A stretch of DNA of 64,000 nucleotides from Pseudomonas sp. FP198 (GTDB taxonomy: Bacteria > Pseudomonadota > Gammaproteobacteria > Pseudomonadales > Pseudomonadaceae), in the NCBI RefSeq assembly GCF_030687895.1, contig NZ_CP117452.1, positions 3,737,501 through 3,801,500 of the forward strand, read 5' to 3'. Under the pieces are notes generated by a model. That model made no database searches. It was not told where the DNA came from and saw nothing but the letters and a program-made list of their open reading frames with translations. The translations under genes and the position numbers were made by a program. Positions 8,545 through 17,520 of this stretch are shown here, piece after piece; within the stretch, counting starts at the first letter, position 1, and every line of letters starts with the position of its first letter.

Positions 8545-10151
8545 TGAGACTAGCCGCTATTGACGATGCATGGCGCGATGTATTGAAAATCGATAAGTAC
8601 CCATGCCGACTTATAGATGTTAGGGTTAGAGGTGTCGCAGGATTTAAAAGCGAAGTCGACTTGAACTTTAAGTCTGCCATAACTGCTATATGTGGGAAAA
8701 ATGGAGTAGGAAAGACAACACTTATAAAGTTTCTTTACTCTGCGTTCATAGATGGCAACGTCAGTGCTGCACACAGCAAATTTGCGGGCACTACGTTTGA
8801 TGCAACCATTTACAAAAATCATAAACTGGTCGCCCCTGAAGCTTCAGCCATAGGCGGATTCAGCGCTTACTACCTAGAACCCTCGAGAGAGTGCACTCGA
8901 ATTATAGAATACCTGAGGAGTACCGATAATGTGGACGAGCTTCTTGAGGGCGTGGATGATAATCGTTCATTCAACGAACAGAAATTCAAGTCAATAATTG
9001 AGAATATTGTAGGAAAAAGCTACCAATCCATAATTTTTTATGAGATTGCTGACGCAATGCCGCATGAGTATGGCTTTCCATTTCCGTACTTCGAAGTTAC
9101 CCTACCCAATGGGTCAAGCTATACAAATACAGACATGGGAATGGGGGAGCTTTCATGCCTATACGTAACGTGGTTTATTTATCACTATATAGAGCCTCAG
9201 AGCTTGCTATTCATTGAGGAGCCGGAAAACTTTATTTCTGCATATAGCCAGTTACGCTTAATGGATTTGATCGCGGATCGCTCGTTCTCGCAAAAGCTTT
9301 GGGTCATCCTTTCAACTCATTCGGAGCACATCCTCTCTAAAGTTGGAATTGAAAATATAAGGATTTTGTCACAATACTGCTTAGAAAGTCGCTCAGCGAT
9401 ATCCAACCCAAAACATGTTAGAAAGTATCTTTCCGCACTAGGCCTATCTAGCAATATCTTGGGTATCTATATTGTGGAAGACGAGCTGGCTAGATTCTTC
9501 CTTGAGTATATTCTGGATAAATCCGATCCTGATATGCTAACAGACTTTCCTATAATTCAAATGCGCTGCGATTCTAATATCGAGAAAATTGTAAAGCATT
9601 TTGAGCCAACCCCCAATCCCCCATTTGAAATTCTTGCTGTATTAGATGCAGATCAGTCAGCGATAATAAAGCCACTATCCGGAAAGCACATTTATGTTAC
9701 CGCCCTTCCGTCGGCACGAAAATTAACCCCGGAACTTGAGCTGTGGTCAGTCTTAGATCTAAACTTAGATGAAATTGCGCAATTTTTAGATATTGGAGCA
9801 GAACGGTTAAAGGATGCAGTTGAGGAAGTTCGTCATGGCGATCATCATGATAGGTATGCGAAAATTTCAAACGTTTGCAGGAAAAGTAAACGCGATCTCG
9901 TAGATGCCATATTAAGAAAATGGTATCAACTTCCAGAAAACGAAGCACTTGCAAAAAAATTCTATCTAGCAATAAAGCTTAGAAAAGAAAAGCTAGCAGT
10001 ACAGCGCCTCGTTGAATCGGTGGAAATGAAAGTTGTTGCAACTGACTTTACAGATCACTTGGAGACTTCTCAGTGTACTGTCAATTGCAATCACTCAAGG
10101 CCATACATTGAGGCAAAAATTGGCTTTGATGGCTCAGACTTTTTTGCATGA
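8544..10151 (+). CDS. OLD-like AAA/ABC ATPase with TOPRIM nuclease domain
   Basis: This 535-residue protein shows a Walker A motif G-K-N-G-V-G-K-T at 51-58, a signature-like M-G-M-G-E-L-S at 198-204, Walker B L-L-F-I-E-E-P-E at 221-228 and an S-T-H-S-E-H switch at 257-262. A TOPRIM-like domain follows: V-E-D-E-L-A at 311-316 supplies the glutamate, and L-D-A-D-Q at 367-371 supplies the paired aspartates. This is the layout of OLD-family nucleases such as GajA. It overlaps the DUF262 gene by one base, and no UvrD helicase (Gabija) follows. It is likely the effector nuclease of the pair. The DNA is AT-rich compared with the flanking chromosome. Confidence 0.82.
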   Translation: MRLAAIDDAWRDVLKIDKYPCRLIDVRVRGVAGFKSEVDLNFKSAITAICGKNGVGKTTLIKFLYSAFIDGNVSAAHSKFAGTTFDATIYKNHKLVAPEASAIGGFSAYYLEPSRECTRIIEYLRSTDNVDELLEGVDDNRSFNEQKFKSIIENIVGKSYQSIIFYEIADAMPHEYGFPFPYFEVTLPNGSSYTNTDMGMGELSCLYVTWFIYHYIEPQSLLFIEEPENFISAYSQLRLMDLIADRSFSQKLWVILSTHSEHILSKVGIENIRILSQYCLESRSAISNPKHVRKYLSALGLSSNILGIYIVEDELARFFLEYILDKSDPDMLTDFPIIQMRCDSNIEKIVKHFEPTPNPPFEILAVLDADQSAIIKPLSGKHIYVTALPSARKLTPELELWSVLDLNLDEIAQFLDIGAERLKDAVEEVRHGDHHDRYAKISNVCRKSKRDLVDAILRKWYQLPENEALAKKFYLAIKLRKEKLAVQRLVESVEMKVVATDFTDHLETSQCTVNCNHSRPYIEAKIGFDGSDFFA

Positions 10152-10162
10152 CCTTTTCTAAC

Positions 10163-10192
10163 TCGGCACTCCTTATTTGTGAGGAGTGCCGA
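10163..10192 (+). terminator. Stem-loop after the DUF262/ATPase operon
   Basis: TCGGCACTCCT and AGGAGTGCCGA form a perfect 11-bp stem with an 8-base loop, starting 11 bases after the ATPase stop. There is no T tract after it, so it is either an imperfect terminator or an mRNA-stabilising hairpin that closes the operon. Confidence 0.5.
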
Positions 10193-10321
10193 TCTACCTG
10201 CCCTACGGCTTGCCATTTACACTCTCTGGAGCCTTTATACAGCGATCCTGCCTCGCCTAACGGTGTGACGGCTTAGCATTTTCGTGGCGCATGATGCCCG
10301 ACTGAGCAGTTAATCTTGCGT

Positions 10322-10350
10322 GTACGTTAAAAATATGCAAAATGACGTAC
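10322..10350. promoter_or_regulatory. Inverted repeat upstream of dndB, candidate DndB operator
   Basis: GTACGT at 10322-10327 and ACGTAC at 10345-10350 form a perfect inverted repeat with a 17-base AT-rich spacer, 26 bases upstream of dndB. DndB homologues are known to repress their own dnd operons, and I recall a TACG...CGTA motif for the Salmonella protein, but with a shorter spacer. Operator function is inferred. Confidence 0.45.
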
Positions 10351-10375
10351 CGACAGAGAAAACACGTGCAGTCTC

Positions 10376-11458
10376 ATGAATACCTACGTCCACTCCTTCC
10401 CTTGTGTCAGAGGCATCCAAGCTGGTAGGCCATGCTATATAGCTATGTGCCCCATGCGCCTCGTGCCTAAAATCTTCATTTTCAACGAGGATAATGTCCC
10501 GGCTGACTTGCGCGCGCAGCGAACATTAAACCTTGCTAGAGTCCCTGAGATCTCTGCATATTTGCTTGACAATCGCGATGACTACACTCTGTCCGCCATC
10601 ACCGCCTCTGTTGATGGAGTTGTCCAATTCAATCCAGCTTCTGACACTGGCCTAGAGCAAAGCATCGGTACCCTCACCATCCCGATGGAAGCCCAGATAC
10701 TCATCAACGACGGTCAGCATCGCCGCGCTGCGATTGAGCAAGCAATTCGTGAAAATCCAGAGCTCGGCTACGATAGTATTCCCGTATTGTTCTTCATTGA
10801 TGAGGGCCTCACTCGTAGCCAGCAAATGTTCGCGGACCTCAACAAGCATGCCGTGAGGCCAAGCAGCTCCATCAGCACCCTTTACGATCATCGGGACCTG
10901 ATTTCCGATCTAGCCCGTTATCTGGCCAAAAACGTAGATGTTTTCTCAAGGATGACGGAACTAGAGAAATCGAGTCTCTCCCCTCGTAGCTCCAAGCTCT
11001 TTACCCTCAGCGCCATAAAAAACGCGTCACGCGTCTTATTGAAAAAAGGGAAAGGCGATCTCATCGCGCAGAATGAACGGGAGCTCGCAAAATCATTCTG
11101 GGGGGAAGTGTCCTTGCAGATGCCCGACTGGATCAGGGCCAAAAACAAGGAGTTGTCGACGTCCGAATTACGAGACAATTACATTCATGCCCACGGCGTG
11201 ATGCTGCAAGCAATGGGACTCGTTGGAGCTGAACTGATTATCCGTAAGGAGACTGAGTGGAAAACAACACTCGGCCAGCTCCGCCAGATTGATTGGTCAC
11301 GGGCTAACCCTGAATGGGAAGGTCGCGCCATGGTCCACGGGCGGATTTCTAAAGCCACAACGAACGTGGCGCTCACCGCTAGTCTTATCAAGAAAAAACT
11401 TGGCGTCCCGCTGTCCACGGCTGAACGAGAGTTAGAAAACAGGTTTCCTCAACAATGA
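10376..11458 (+). CDS. dndB: DNA phosphorothioation regulator DndB
   Basis: This 360-residue protein carries the defining D-G-Q-H-R motif at 112-116, followed by a helical region with F-A-D-L-N-K-H-A-V-R. Both are hallmarks of DndB, whose fold is ParB-like. In characterised systems DndB represses the dnd operon and affects modification frequency without being strictly required for sulfur insertion. The stop overlaps the dndC start (ATGA), and dndCDE follow in the standard order. A second start is possible at M24, but the earlier ATG keeps the normal family length. Confidence 0.92.
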   Translation: MNTYVHSFPCVRGIQAGRPCYIAMCPMRLVPKIFIFNEDNVPADLRAQRTLNLARVPEISAYLLDNRDDYTLSAITASVDGVVQFNPASDTGLEQSIGTLTIPMEAQILINDGQHRRAAIEQAIRENPELGYDSIPVLFFIDEGLTRSQQMFADLNKHAVRPSSSISTLYDHRDLISDLARYLAKNVDVFSRMTELEKSSLSPRSSKLFTLSAIKNASRVLLKKGKGDLIAQNERELAKSFWGEVSLQMPDWIRAKNKELSTSELRDNYIHAHGVMLQAMGLVGAELIIRKETEWKTTLGQLRQIDWSRANPEWEGRAMVHGRISKATTNVALTASLIKKKLGVPLSTAERELENRFPQQ

Positions 11459-12981
11459 GCAATGACCAATTCCTCTACCCATCGCACGATGATTTCGTTC
11501 AAGAAGCGATCATTTCTGGAAGACCGCTAGCGGACGCTGTCCGCGAACTTCAAAGCATCTACAAGGCCGATAATCGTCCTTGGGTAGTGGGGTTCAGCGG
11601 CGGAAAGGACTCAACCGTCATCCTTTCGCTTACTTACTACGCCTTAAAGATGTTACCGCCTAAGGAGCGCCACAAGCACGTATACGTCGTCTCCTCCGAT
11701 ACTCGAGTGGAAACACCCGTTGTAGTGGACATGATCCGCCAAGTGCTTGATTCGGTGAACTCTCAAGCAGTTAAAGATCAGATTCCGATGACAGCCCACT
11801 CTGTCACTCCCAAAGTAGGCGAGACCTTCTGGGCCAACCTCCTAGGTAAGGGCTACCCCGCGCCGACCAAGGCGTTTCGTTGGTGCACAGAGCGGATGAA
11901 AATCGATCCGGTTAGCGAGTTTATAAAAGACAAGGTAGCCCGGTTCGGCGAAGTCGTGGTGGTGCTCGGCTCGAGACGTGAGGAAAGCAACACGCGTGCG
12001 CAGGTGATCACGCGCCATAAAATCGATGGATCAGCTTTGGGCCGGCACACCACCCTGCCAAATGCCTATACCTACATGCCAATTGAGCTATGGCACGCCG
12101 ATGATGTGTGGGAATACCTCATGAGTGCTGCCAGGCCATGGGGTGGCTCAAATAGAGTGTTGTTTGAGCTGTACAAGGACTCCAACGCTGGCGAGTGTCC
12201 ACTGGTGATCGACACCAATACCCCATCCTGCGGTAACTCCCGCTTCGGATGCTGGACGTGCACCGTGGTGACTCATGACAAGGCGATTGAAGGTCTCGTA
12301 AACAGCGGTGAAGATTGGATGCTACCGTTGCTCCAGTTCCGCAATCAGTTGCATGCCAGCTCGCTTCCTGAGAACAAAACTGAGTACCGCAACTACAAAC
12401 GCCGTACAGGGAAAGTCACCTTCGCAAGAGGCGCAATCGACGACGACACAAATGCAGCAACCAAGCACGTTCCTGGCCCGTATTGGATGAAATATCGCAA
12501 AGAGTGGCTCAAGCTGCTTTTGGAAATTGAAAAAGGCATCCGTGAGACCGATCGTGATATTGAGCTGATTGGCCGGGATGAGCTGCAGGTGATCCGCCAA
12601 CAATGGCTGAAAGATCCGAATGAGCCAGACTGGATTGATTCGCTCCCAAAAATTTATGCCGAGGTCTATCCCGCGGATACGGTGGAGTGGATCAAGAATG
12701 ATGCCGGCGCGTTCACTGAGCCTGATGCCGCCATCCTCAATGCACTGGAAGCGGAACATGGCGTGCCAGCTGTATTGATCATGAAGCTGATAGATACAGA
12801 GCTGTCGTTCTCCGGCCTATCACGCCGCAAAGGGATTCTGGAGGAATTGCAGAAGATCCTGGAGCAGGACTGGGGTGGGCTTGATGAGGCTATGGAGCGG
12901 CGCGCCGTTCCTAAAGTTAACGACACATATAAAACCTCTTTCGAATCCCTGAAAGCAGAAATAGATGGCTTGCTGCAATGA
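11455..12981 (+). CDS. dndC: DNA sulfur modification protein DndC (PAPS reductase-like)
   Basis: This 508-residue enzyme has a PP-loop S-G-G-K-D-S at 48-53, the ATP-pyrophosphatase motif shared with PAPS reductases. Cysteines at 144, 248, 259, 266 and 269, the last two in F-G-C-W-T-C, probably hold the 4Fe-4S cluster known for DndC. DndC activates the DNA backbone and transfers sulfur delivered by a cysteine desulfurase. It overlaps dndB by four bases and dndD by four bases. No dndA lies nearby; a housekeeping IscS is the usual substitute. Confidence 0.95.
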   Translation: MSNDQFLYPSHDDFVQEAIISGRPLADAVRELQSIYKADNRPWVVGFSGGKDSTVILSLTYYALKMLPPKERHKHVYVVSSDTRVETPVVVDMIRQVLDSVNSQAVKDQIPMTAHSVTPKVGETFWANLLGKGYPAPTKAFRWCTERMKIDPVSEFIKDKVARFGEVVVVLGSRREESNTRAQVITRHKIDGSALGRHTTLPNAYTYMPIELWHADDVWEYLMSAARPWGGSNRVLFELYKDSNAGECPLVIDTNTPSCGNSRFGCWTCTVVTHDKAIEGLVNSGEDWMLPLLQFRNQLHASSLPENKTEYRNYKRRTGKVTFARGAIDDDTNAATKHVPGPYWMKYRKEWLKLLLEIEKGIRETDRDIELIGRDELQVIRQQWLKDPNEPDWIDSLPKIYAEVYPADTVEWIKNDAGAFTEPDAAILNALEAEHGVPAVLIMKLIDTELSFSGLSRRKGILEELQKILEQDWGGLDEAMERRAVPKVNDTYKTSFESLKAEIDGLLQ

Positions 12982-14992
12982 TTATTGACTCCCTTTCAGT
13001 ACTAGATTTCCGTGTGTTTAGCGGCGCACACAACTTTGACTTGGTACCCAAGATCAAAAGAGGCAAAAACGCTCCTATCGTTTTGTTTGGTGGCTTAAAT
13101 GGCGGCGGCAAGACAACCATTCTGAGCGCACTGAAGCTTGCCTTGTATGGCAAAGGCGTGCTCGGGTCTGGCGCTACGATCGCGGACTATCACCAATATC
13201 TTCGTGATTGCATTCATAGAGCACACAATAGCATTGCCAAACCTACACGAGCGTCCGTCGATCTAACATTTCGCTATGCGCAATACGGAGTGATTTCGAG
13301 CTATCAATTGACTCGAGATTGGTTTGTTGATCATGGCGGCAAGATCAAGGAAGGTCTTATTATTTCAAAGGACGGTCAGCATCTGACCGAACTCTCTCCT
13401 ATGAGCAAGCCCAGGCTTTCCTCAACGAGCTGATCCCAATTGGTGTTTCCGAGTTGTTCTTCTTCGACGGCGAAAAAATCGCGAGCCTCGCAGAAGAAAC
13501 ATCCGGAGATGCCTTGCGAGACTCTATCAACAAGCTTCTAGGTTTGGATCTGATCGACAGACTGCATTCCGATCTATCGGTGATTATCAGAGGGCGCTCA
13601 GTAAAAAAAGCCTCCGATGATCGCAAGCAGAAGATAGCTACGGCCGAGCGCACGTACGAGGATCTAAAAAAGCAACTCGCAGAGACACGCGAAAAGCTTG
13701 TCCATATGCGCGTAAGTACCGTAGAGGCTAATAAGAATCTAGCCAATATTGAGGCGAAGATTAATGCGCGAGGTGGTGCTTGGAGCGCCACAAGAGAGCA
13801 AGAAGCTGCTAGTCTCGACTCATTGCTTAGTGAGAAAAAGGCGATAGAACATACCTTGCATGAGATGCTGAGTGGTTTATTGCCCTTTTCTATTACTTGT
13901 AAACTCAACGAAAAACTTCTTGCGCAATTGGACGCTGAGCAGCGCACGGAAAAAGCACAGGTACTTTCTGAGTATCTGGAACGTCAGCAAAGCAATTTTC
14001 TGGCTGAGCTTGAATCGACGCTAAAAATTAGCAACCAGCAGCGCCCTGCCCTTCAAGAAATTTTCCTTAGGACATTCGGTTCAGAACTCGGTAGTAGCGA
14101 TCGAAACCAACCGCCAGTACATGAACTCTCTGATACTCAGAGATCCAGTATTGCTCATCGGCTGACGAACGATGTGAGCTCACTCCAGCAACGCGCATCT
14201 GCCCTAGCGATGACGCTTCAGGACACGGACACAGGGATCGAATCTGCAAAAGAAAATATCGGGAGAGCCCCAGAAGAAAAAGTGCTGACGCCCCTGTTCA
14301 ACGAACAAGGGCAACTACAGGGGCGCTTGTCCGTTCTGGAGGAACAAAAATCTGTACTTGTTGAAGAAGCAAAGACGATTCTTAATCAATTATCGTCAGC
14401 AGCGCGTCATCTAGATCAGTTATATACAGAGATTTCCGAGTCGCAAGAAGAAGAGAGGCTGTCCGAGCTCGCTCAAAGTGCCAGAGAGGTTCTAAAAGAA
14501 TTTTCTACTCGCGCACGGATCGAAAAGCTGAAGGAACTTGAGTCACAGTTTTACACATCTTTCAATGGTCTCGCTCGGAAAGAAGGTCGAAATCTGAGCA
14601 TTCAGATAGATCCGACTTCCTTCGAGGTTGTCCTTATTGATGATGAGGGTTTAACACTTCGTAAGGATGAACTGTCAGCGGGTGAAAAACAAATTTTTGC
14701 AATTTCTATTCTGGAGGCCTTAGCCCGTACCTCTGGGCGAAGCCTGCCAGTCGTCATTGATACACCGCTTGGCCGACTCGACTCTATTCATCGCAAAAAA
14801 CTCGTGGAAAATTACTTCCCCAAAACTAGCCATCAAGTGATTATCCTGTCGACAGATACTGAAATTGATTATGCATTCTACGAAGGCTTACAAGGAAGCA
14901 TTTCTCACTCTTATCACCTGGTATACAATCCAGAAACTCGTTCCACTCAAGCAGAGGAAGGCTATTTCTGGCGGTGGGCACAACACGCATGA
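12978..14992 (+). CDS. dndD: DNA sulfur modification ATPase DndD (one-base frameshift)
   Basis: This is an SMC/Rad50-like ATPase of about 671 residues once the frame is restored. Walker A G-L-N-G-G-G-K-T is at residues 39-46, a long coiled-coil middle follows, and the C-terminal half carries L-S-A-G-E-K-Q (signature) and V-V-I-D-T-P-L-G-R-L-D (Walker B and D-loop). The first frame ends at a TGA at 13431-13433. Homology continues without loss in the -1 frame from TATGAGCAAGCC at 13400, so one base is missing at about 13398-13400. DndD is thought to open or nick DNA for sulfur insertion. If real, the frameshift would inactivate the whole dnd system. Confidence 0.9.
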
Positions 14993-15354
14993 ACGTATTT
15001 CCGCACAAATTTAAAATTTCAGCTTCTTCTACTGCGAAACTGAAGTATCTAAAATCAAAAACGGGCCTTACACCTAACATCTTAAGTCGATACGCCATTG
15101 CCCTCGCCCTTGCGGATGACAGTGGCTTAGGCAATGCCAGCGTATCGGACCTAGATGGTCAGGAGTTCAATGCTCCTACTTTGTTTGGAGAGCACCTGGA
15201 TATCTATGAGGCGCTGCTCCGACAATTTACACATCAAAACAATCTGAATTGGGATCCCGTCAGGCACGTGGCGTCGCTGATTGAAGTGGGCCTACATAAA
15301 ATTGGACATGTTCGATCAATAAAGGATGTAGCGCGCCTTATTGCAAATGACTAA
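14989..15354 (+). CDS. dndE: DNA sulfur modification protein DndE
   Basis: This 121-residue protein is the usual size of DndE. It opens with a basic helix (F-K-I-S-A-S-S-T-A-K-L-K-Y-L-K) and then L-T-P-N-I-L-S-R-Y-A, typical of the family, which binds nicked DNA and is required for phosphorothioation. A GTG at 14974 is possible, but the ATG at 14989 overlaps the dndD stop (ATGA) like the other junctions of this operon. It is the last gene of the operon; no dndFGH follows. Confidence 0.9.
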   Translation: MNVFPHKFKISASSTAKLKYLKSKTGLTPNILSRYAIALALADDSGLGNASVSDLDGQEFNAPTLFGEHLDIYEALLRQFTHQNNLNWDPVRHVASLIEVGLHKIGHVRSIKDVARLIAND

Positions 15355-15382
15355 AAAAATGCCATTTTAACTAGTTAGAACT

Positions 15383-15412
15383 AATCCAAACTCAAGTTTT
15401 TGAGTTTGGATT
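15383..15412. terminator. Stem-loop after dndE
   Basis: AATCCAAACTCAA and TTGAGTTTGGATT make a 13-bp stem with a GTTT loop, beginning 28 bases after the dndE stop. The AT-rich sequence that follows has no long T run. It probably marks the 3' end of the dnd transcript. The remaining bases to 15669 contain no recognisable gene. Confidence 0.5.
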
Positions 15413-15669
15413 AATAAATCTCTGGCATAATAGTTGCGGAACACTCCGCCAGCAGGACATTGGACCACTTGCTAGGACACATATTAAAGTATCCCCTCCC
15501 ATAGAAATAAGCATCCATCTCCGCCTGCCCCCCCGTTCATCATGCATATAATAATTCTCTAGTTTCATAAAAAACCGCATCATTACCGAATGCTCGAGCA
15601 TCTATCTTCAGTAGCCAAATTTTTTTAGTCATGGCTTAATATCTGCTTGTGCAAATTGAGCCGGTCACC

Positions 15670-16725
15670 ATGAAATTTTACTGTCGGATATTCTTCTCTC
15701 TCTCGATCATGAGCACCCCATTGCTAGCTGACGAGCTTTCGCTTTCGGTTAATAGCCCTCCCGGTGCCCAGTCAGCAGAATCAAAACCGTTACCTACTGC
15801 GATTCAGTTAACTGAATCAAAGCCCTTGAGCACTCAGTTTCAAAACGCTGAGTCACAGCAACCATCTGCATCACCCCAGCCGCTTGAAGCCCCTTCTTCA
15901 ACTGAAGAATTTAAAGCTAAAGAGTTCTCTATCCAACCTCAGCACATCCTTGTGGATAAATTGGATTCGATTTCACGTACTAATGACGAAATAGTAAAAA
16001 GAATTGAGACACTAAAACAAACTACACTTGAAAAATTGTATCCGGCAATATTCGGTTTTCTAGGTATTTTGATTGGCGGAGGTATCAATTTTTTTCTTCA
16101 CAGAAGTCAACTTTCTCATAATCTTAAGGAGCGCAAAGAAAAGTTCTCATTTGAAGTAAAACAAAAAATATTTGAATATAGAAACAAGCAAAATAATGAT
16201 TTCTATGGCCCACTATTAGTTCTTTTAGCCCAAAGCAAAGAGCTTAGCTCCCAGTTACATGATCAGCTTCAGAAATTTGACGGCTCTCGCTATAGGTACA
16301 GAACAAACTTAATGGAGCCCCGGCCAAAGAAAGCACTCCATATTTTTACAGAAGGTACTGCCACCCCCTTTAGATTAATAGAAGACCTACCTTACTTAGG
16401 TAAGCATATAAGAGCTTCACTCCCCCAAGTCTTGGTAATCATTGAGGTAGGCGAGCAGCTCTCTGCGCTAATTGAGCGCTCATCCGGCCTTGCAAACCCT
16501 AAAAACTTAGAGTTAAGTGGATGTCTCGGTACTTACTTGGCCCACTTGCGAGCTTTGAAGGATGCTTATGCCCAGGCCAAGAAACCGAGACAATCTGAGC
16601 CGACTAGATTGTATACCGCCGTATTCCCCCGCCAAATCTACGATTTAGCAAAGAAGGACTATGACGAGATAAATACTCAGATTGAAGTATGGGAAAATCA
16701 AGCTAAACCTATTGAGAGGGGATAA
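15670..16725 (+). CDS. Hypothetical exported/membrane-anchored protein
   Basis: This protein of about 351 residues starts with a signal peptide (basic start, hydrophobic core, L-L-A-D-E cleavage-like site near residue 21). A low-complexity proline/serine segment with repeated A-E-S-K-P-L or A-E-S-Q-Q units follows. A transmembrane segment spans about residues 126-146 (F-G-F-L-G-I-L-I-G-G-G-I), with a long charged domain after it. The topology is a periplasmic tail, one membrane pass and a cytoplasmic domain. The frame opens at 15649, but the ATG at 15670 fits the signal peptide. A methyltransferase gene follows within two bases, so they form a pair. Function unknown. Confidence 0.6.
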   Translation: MKFYCRIFFSLSIMSTPLLADELSLSVNSPPGAQSAESKPLPTAIQLTESKPLSTQFQNAESQQPSASPQPLEAPSSTEEFKAKEFSIQPQHILVDKLDSISRTNDEIVKRIETLKQTTLEKLYPAIFGFLGILIGGGINFFLHRSQLSHNLKERKEKFSFEVKQKIFEYRNKQNNDFYGPLLVLLAQSKELSSQLHDQLQKFDGSRYRYRTNLMEPRPKKALHIFTEGTATPFRLIEDLPYLGKHIRASLPQVLVIIEVGEQLSALIERSSGLANPKNLELSGCLGTYLAHLRALKDAYAQAKKPRQSEPTRLYTAVFPRQIYDLAKKDYDEINTQIEVWENQAKPIERG

Positions 16726-16727
16726 TT

Positions 16728-17333
16728 TTGAACTCGATGAAAGCAGACCCTCAAACCATAGAGTACTATGACAGCTTCGCAAAATCCTATGATTTAAAAA
16801 CATTTCAACTTGAACTTACAGATCAGTGGAATAGCTTCGCAAGCATGTTAAATGTAGGTGCAAAAATTCTTGATGTCGGCTGTGGTACAGGGCGGGATAT
16901 CAAACATTTCCAGAACCTAGGTTTTTTAGTTGATGGCATTGAGCCTTCAAGAAAAATGGCCGCAATCGCCAGATCCAAAACTAACGCCACTATCTTCAAC
17001 ATGGCGGCTGAAGACATTAACTTCATCGATAGCTACGATGGGATATGGGCATGCGCGTCTTTAGTACATATCCAAAAGGCGTTATTCGTTAAAACTTTGA
17101 AAGCAATCCTCAAGGCTCTAAAATCGGGAGGCTACCTATACATTTCGCTCAAGGAAGGTGAAGGTCAAACTCGACTTAATGACGGAAGGTTGTTTAGTTA
17201 TTTTACGAAGTCAGATCTTCATGAAATCGTCTCGACCTTGACAAATGCCAGTATCATCAAATCATGGGCAACGTCAGATTCAGCAGGTCGCGGTGATATT
17301 AGCTGGATAAATATGATTATACAGAAAAACTAA
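16728..17333 (+). CDS. Class I SAM-dependent methyltransferase
   Basis: This 201-residue enzyme has motif I I-L-D-V-G-C-G-T-G at about residues 47-55 and the acidic motif II loop at G-I-E-P-S. A motif-IV-like W-A-C-A-S-L-V-H-I and post-motif S-G-G-Y-L-Y-I-S follow. The overall layout matches UbiE/TehB-like small-molecule methyltransferases rather than DNA methylases, which would show D/NPPY. The TTG at 16728 lies eight bases after GAGAGGGG; an ATG at 16737 is the alternative but its spacing is long. It is tightly coupled to the preceding membrane-protein gene. The substrate is unknown. Confidence 0.82.
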   Translation: MNSMKADPQTIEYYDSFAKSYDLKTFQLELTDQWNSFASMLNVGAKILDVGCGTGRDIKHFQNLGFLVDGIEPSRKMAAIARSKTNATIFNMAAEDINFIDSYDGIWACASLVHIQKALFVKTLKAILKALKSGGYLYISLKEGEGQTRLNDGRLFSYFTKSDLHEIVSTLTNASIIKSWATSDSAGRGDISWINMIIQKN

Positions 17334-17520
17334 TAGCTCTATTATGTTATTACACCCCGCCACCGGGAGCATACGAGCTCTTGGCAGCTTCTATTGCCGT
17401 AGCTAAAATGGTGATACTCTTATTTAGCCATCGAAAAAAATCAACCATGACTCTATATTTTGCATTTAAAAGTTTATGAGTTACAACGTAAGATATTATG
17501 AGCATCGGGGAGAATTGAGC

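Noticed and set aside
13395..13433. Programmed -1 ribosomal frameshift in dndD
   Set aside because: There is no slippery heptamer or following structure, and six other genes in the window show similar unrelated indels.
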